Origin: a bacterium
GTDB taxonomy: Bacteria > Hydrogenedentota > Hydrogenedentia > Hydrogenedentiales > SLHB01
DNA: 16,692 nt
Direction: 5' to 3'
Assembly: GCA_024231375.1 (NCBI GenBank)
Contig: JAAEQP010001767.1
Span: 1-16,692, forward strand
The notes under the pieces are model-generated. The model made no database searches. It saw only the letters and a program-made list of their open reading frames with translations, and was not told where the DNA came from. Position 1 is the stretch's first letter; each line of letters begins with the position of its first letter. The position numbers and the translations under genes are program-made. This document shows, one piece after another, positions 16,501 to 16,692 of the stretch.

Positions 16501-16554
16501 GAGCGCATGAGGCAGCAACGCGATAACGGCCAACGTCAGTGCGGTGCGGTTCAT
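13519..16554 (-). CDS. Secreted HZS-alpha-like PD40 protein with three CxxCH haem motifs and an N-terminal sugar-binding-like domain
   Basis: Protein of 1011 aa with a Sec signal (MNRTALTLAVIALLPHALAG). Residues about 28-160 (INDGIEPRTSNDKPRHSFWD, VEYHFGEPRTVSATEVFW, EKDVFNRVTFEPV) resemble the beta-sandwich, F5/8C-like domain known from the C-terminus of GH127 enzymes, probably glycan binding. Residues about 250-640 form a PD40-type propeller (DGAIYDMNLSPDATTLYFSY, ELAFVSTRR, FSPQMLPDGRVLFTRWEYID). Residues about 660-860 match hydrazine-synthase-alpha-like proteins (VPVEEDGSVHIEVPA, PGETVSCIGCHE, VQPVLDKYCVECHSG, YAWIDANVPYYATYD). Haem c motifs are CIGCH at 703-707, CVECH at 757-761 and CTSCH at 914-918. 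The family is widespread in PVC-type bacteria that do not perform anammox, so hydrazine synthesis should not be assumed. A periplasmic or surface redox role near glycans is likely. The start has only a weak ribosome site (GGGAT). The phosphoesterase gene follows 35 bp later. Confidence 0.85.
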   Translation of the reverse strand: MNRTALTLAVIALLPHALAGSSAAEEVKVSHCFRGDTVDAINDGIEPRTSNDKPRHSFWDHKGTREWVEYHFGEPRTVSATEVFWLDDAPWGGCSVPLTWQLSYQKDGAWIPVKNTCPFGVEKDVFNRVTFEPVAATALRIDVELRPNRGGGIVEWDVRDDPRLVRQRSVRPLDTIYFAPRSTPLLEHVRTTYGLSRDAQAYLNLLGGYEVRANELRQRTDAGSNVRKEEVGELLRKIRETLCAPVRRLPPVVFFTRHPLRRPNAANCSIWQSSPEQWGCAIRILNTAAPDAVPTTIFEDPDGAIYDMNLSPDATTLYFSYRRKDEPCWQIHEIRVDGTGLKRISRDPQYHEVGAIELPSGELAFVSTRRIGYTVCQPGPTSNLYVMDRDGANVRCVSQNTLSDFSPQMLPDGRVLFTRWEYIDRDLTYRQSLWTQNPDGRRYQLYYGNTIRDVGMFWQARPVMNRANLVVATFAPHHAWPHGAIGLIQNQSGLEAPKDQGFTYITREIDSVQDRPHRWAYRDPFPLNDYQFLVSCGLDLQRFALCLLDLCGNHTMFHADDRMGCYGPLPLTPRDAPPQLVAVEQSGGDPDQNLQWGAVMVADVYVGVPEIERGRIKYVQVMEQMRKLADLTRRAYDQSPAMGYATYYAKKCWGRVPVEEDGSVHIEVPALREVYLQVLDADGRELQRMTSALQVMPGETVSCIGCHENRQTAPPHRLSRPPVALNKPTVRPELPAWGTDGVVDFVKVVQPVLDKYCVECHSGPAPKAGYNFSGDKTRIFNMAYDNLLGRSRSYRQHDMETGDLLSEEEAKGKPLVHFYWLLRTPTAVNRPFQTGSHASRLLDHIETDHCGRMIPLEDRERVYAWIDANVPYYATYDHSRPKSPGYRDLCTDPDTGKPASWYTEGFLAVFNEKCTSCHGPIPKPNDHGGLWDGRYGWMNFTHPEWSPALVAHLSKKHGGWGIGTESGGEGPPLFKSTKHSDYAKMLEALKEGREVMFARPRVDMVAAAATQ

Positions 16555-16633
16555 GTCATCCCGTTCGCATCGGAACCGTGCCCTACCAATCCCAGTGCCG
16601 GGATCGGTCGAAAGGCGTCAGTATGTGTGTTTC

Positions 16634-16663
16634 TAGAAGTCCGGCCTGAAAGGCCGGCTTCTA
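16634..16663. repeat. Long hairpin upstream of the HZS-alpha-like gene
   Basis: AGAAG-T-CCGGCCT (16635-16647), loop GAA, then AGGCCGG-CTTCT (16651-16662) form a 12-bp stem with one bulged T at 16640; an outer T-A pair extends it to 16634-16663. It lies 80 bp upstream of the start of the HZS-alpha-like gene. Neither strand has a T-run after it. It could be the terminator of a gene outside the window or a dispersed repeat. I see no gene in 16555-16692. Confidence 0.45.
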
Positions 16664-16692
16664 TAAGGCGCGGCCCCAAGTTCAACCAGAAA

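Noticed and set aside
13519..16554. Hydrazine synthase and anammox metabolism
   Set aside because: Only the alpha-like architecture is present; no beta/gamma subunit or hydrazine dehydrogenase gene is visible, and the family is common in non-anammox bacteria.
1..16692. CRISPR arrays, tRNA or rRNA genes, insertion sequences, phage genes
   Set aside because: No regularly spaced repeats, cloverleaf-like sequences, transposase or integrase frames or terminal inverted repeats were seen on either strand.

Overview
This 16.7 kb window has about 60% G+C. One partial gene on the plus strand is followed by seven genes that all read leftward on the minus strand. The gene types point to a PVC-group or Hydrogenedentota-like bacterium with a large signalling and polysaccharide-degrading repertoire. 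They include a very large Ser/Thr kinase with WD40 and PDZ domains, DUF4838/GH89-like and six-hairpin secreted enzymes, a Tat-exported calcineurin-like phosphoesterase, and a hydrazine-synthase-alpha-like (HZS-alpha-like) multihaem protein. This assignment is inferred from gene content only; there is no rRNA, tRNA or taxonomic marker here.

Layout from left to right. (1) Positions 2-379 (+) hold the 3' part of a lipoprotein with an NTF2/SnoaL-like domain; it converges on the minus-strand block. (2) Positions 482-2806 and 2970-5102 (-) encode two secreted carbohydrate-active proteins: a GH89/GH67-like glycosidase with two plausible catalytic glutamates, and a six-hairpin (alpha/alpha toroid) protein with a GATase-like N-terminus. 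(3) Positions 5190-11428 (-) are the most interesting block: a 1463-aa membrane Ser/Thr kinase followed directly by two diverged copies of an unrecognised soluble protein family (A and B). (4) Positions 11538-12275 (-) encode a single-pass membrane protein of unknown function. (5) Positions 12470-13483 and 13519-16554 (-) encode a Tat phosphoesterase and a secreted 1011-aa protein that joins a GH127-type sugar-binding-like domain to an HZS-alpha-like propeller with three CxxCH haem motifs.

The kinase-A-B block is the best candidate for an undescribed system. The GTG of the A reading frame overlaps the kinase stop, but a better-supported start lies 69 nt inside it behind a strong Shine-Dalgarno sequence. 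B arose by a tandem duplication that also copied the 3' end of the kinase gene: a 44-nt stretch upstream of B matches the last kinase codons at 35 of 44 positions. A and B share WEVNFMCHLLD, MRHLYTRE and CxVCxPFL blocks and a Cys-rich C-terminal tail. In A, two opposite one-base shifts near G-runs put most of that tail out of frame.

The two glycosidases and the HZS-like/phosphoesterase pair suggest export-linked breakdown of complex glycans with extracytoplasmic electron transfer. The kinase block is probably a separate signalling unit. The partners and substrates of these proteins cannot be read from the sequence.
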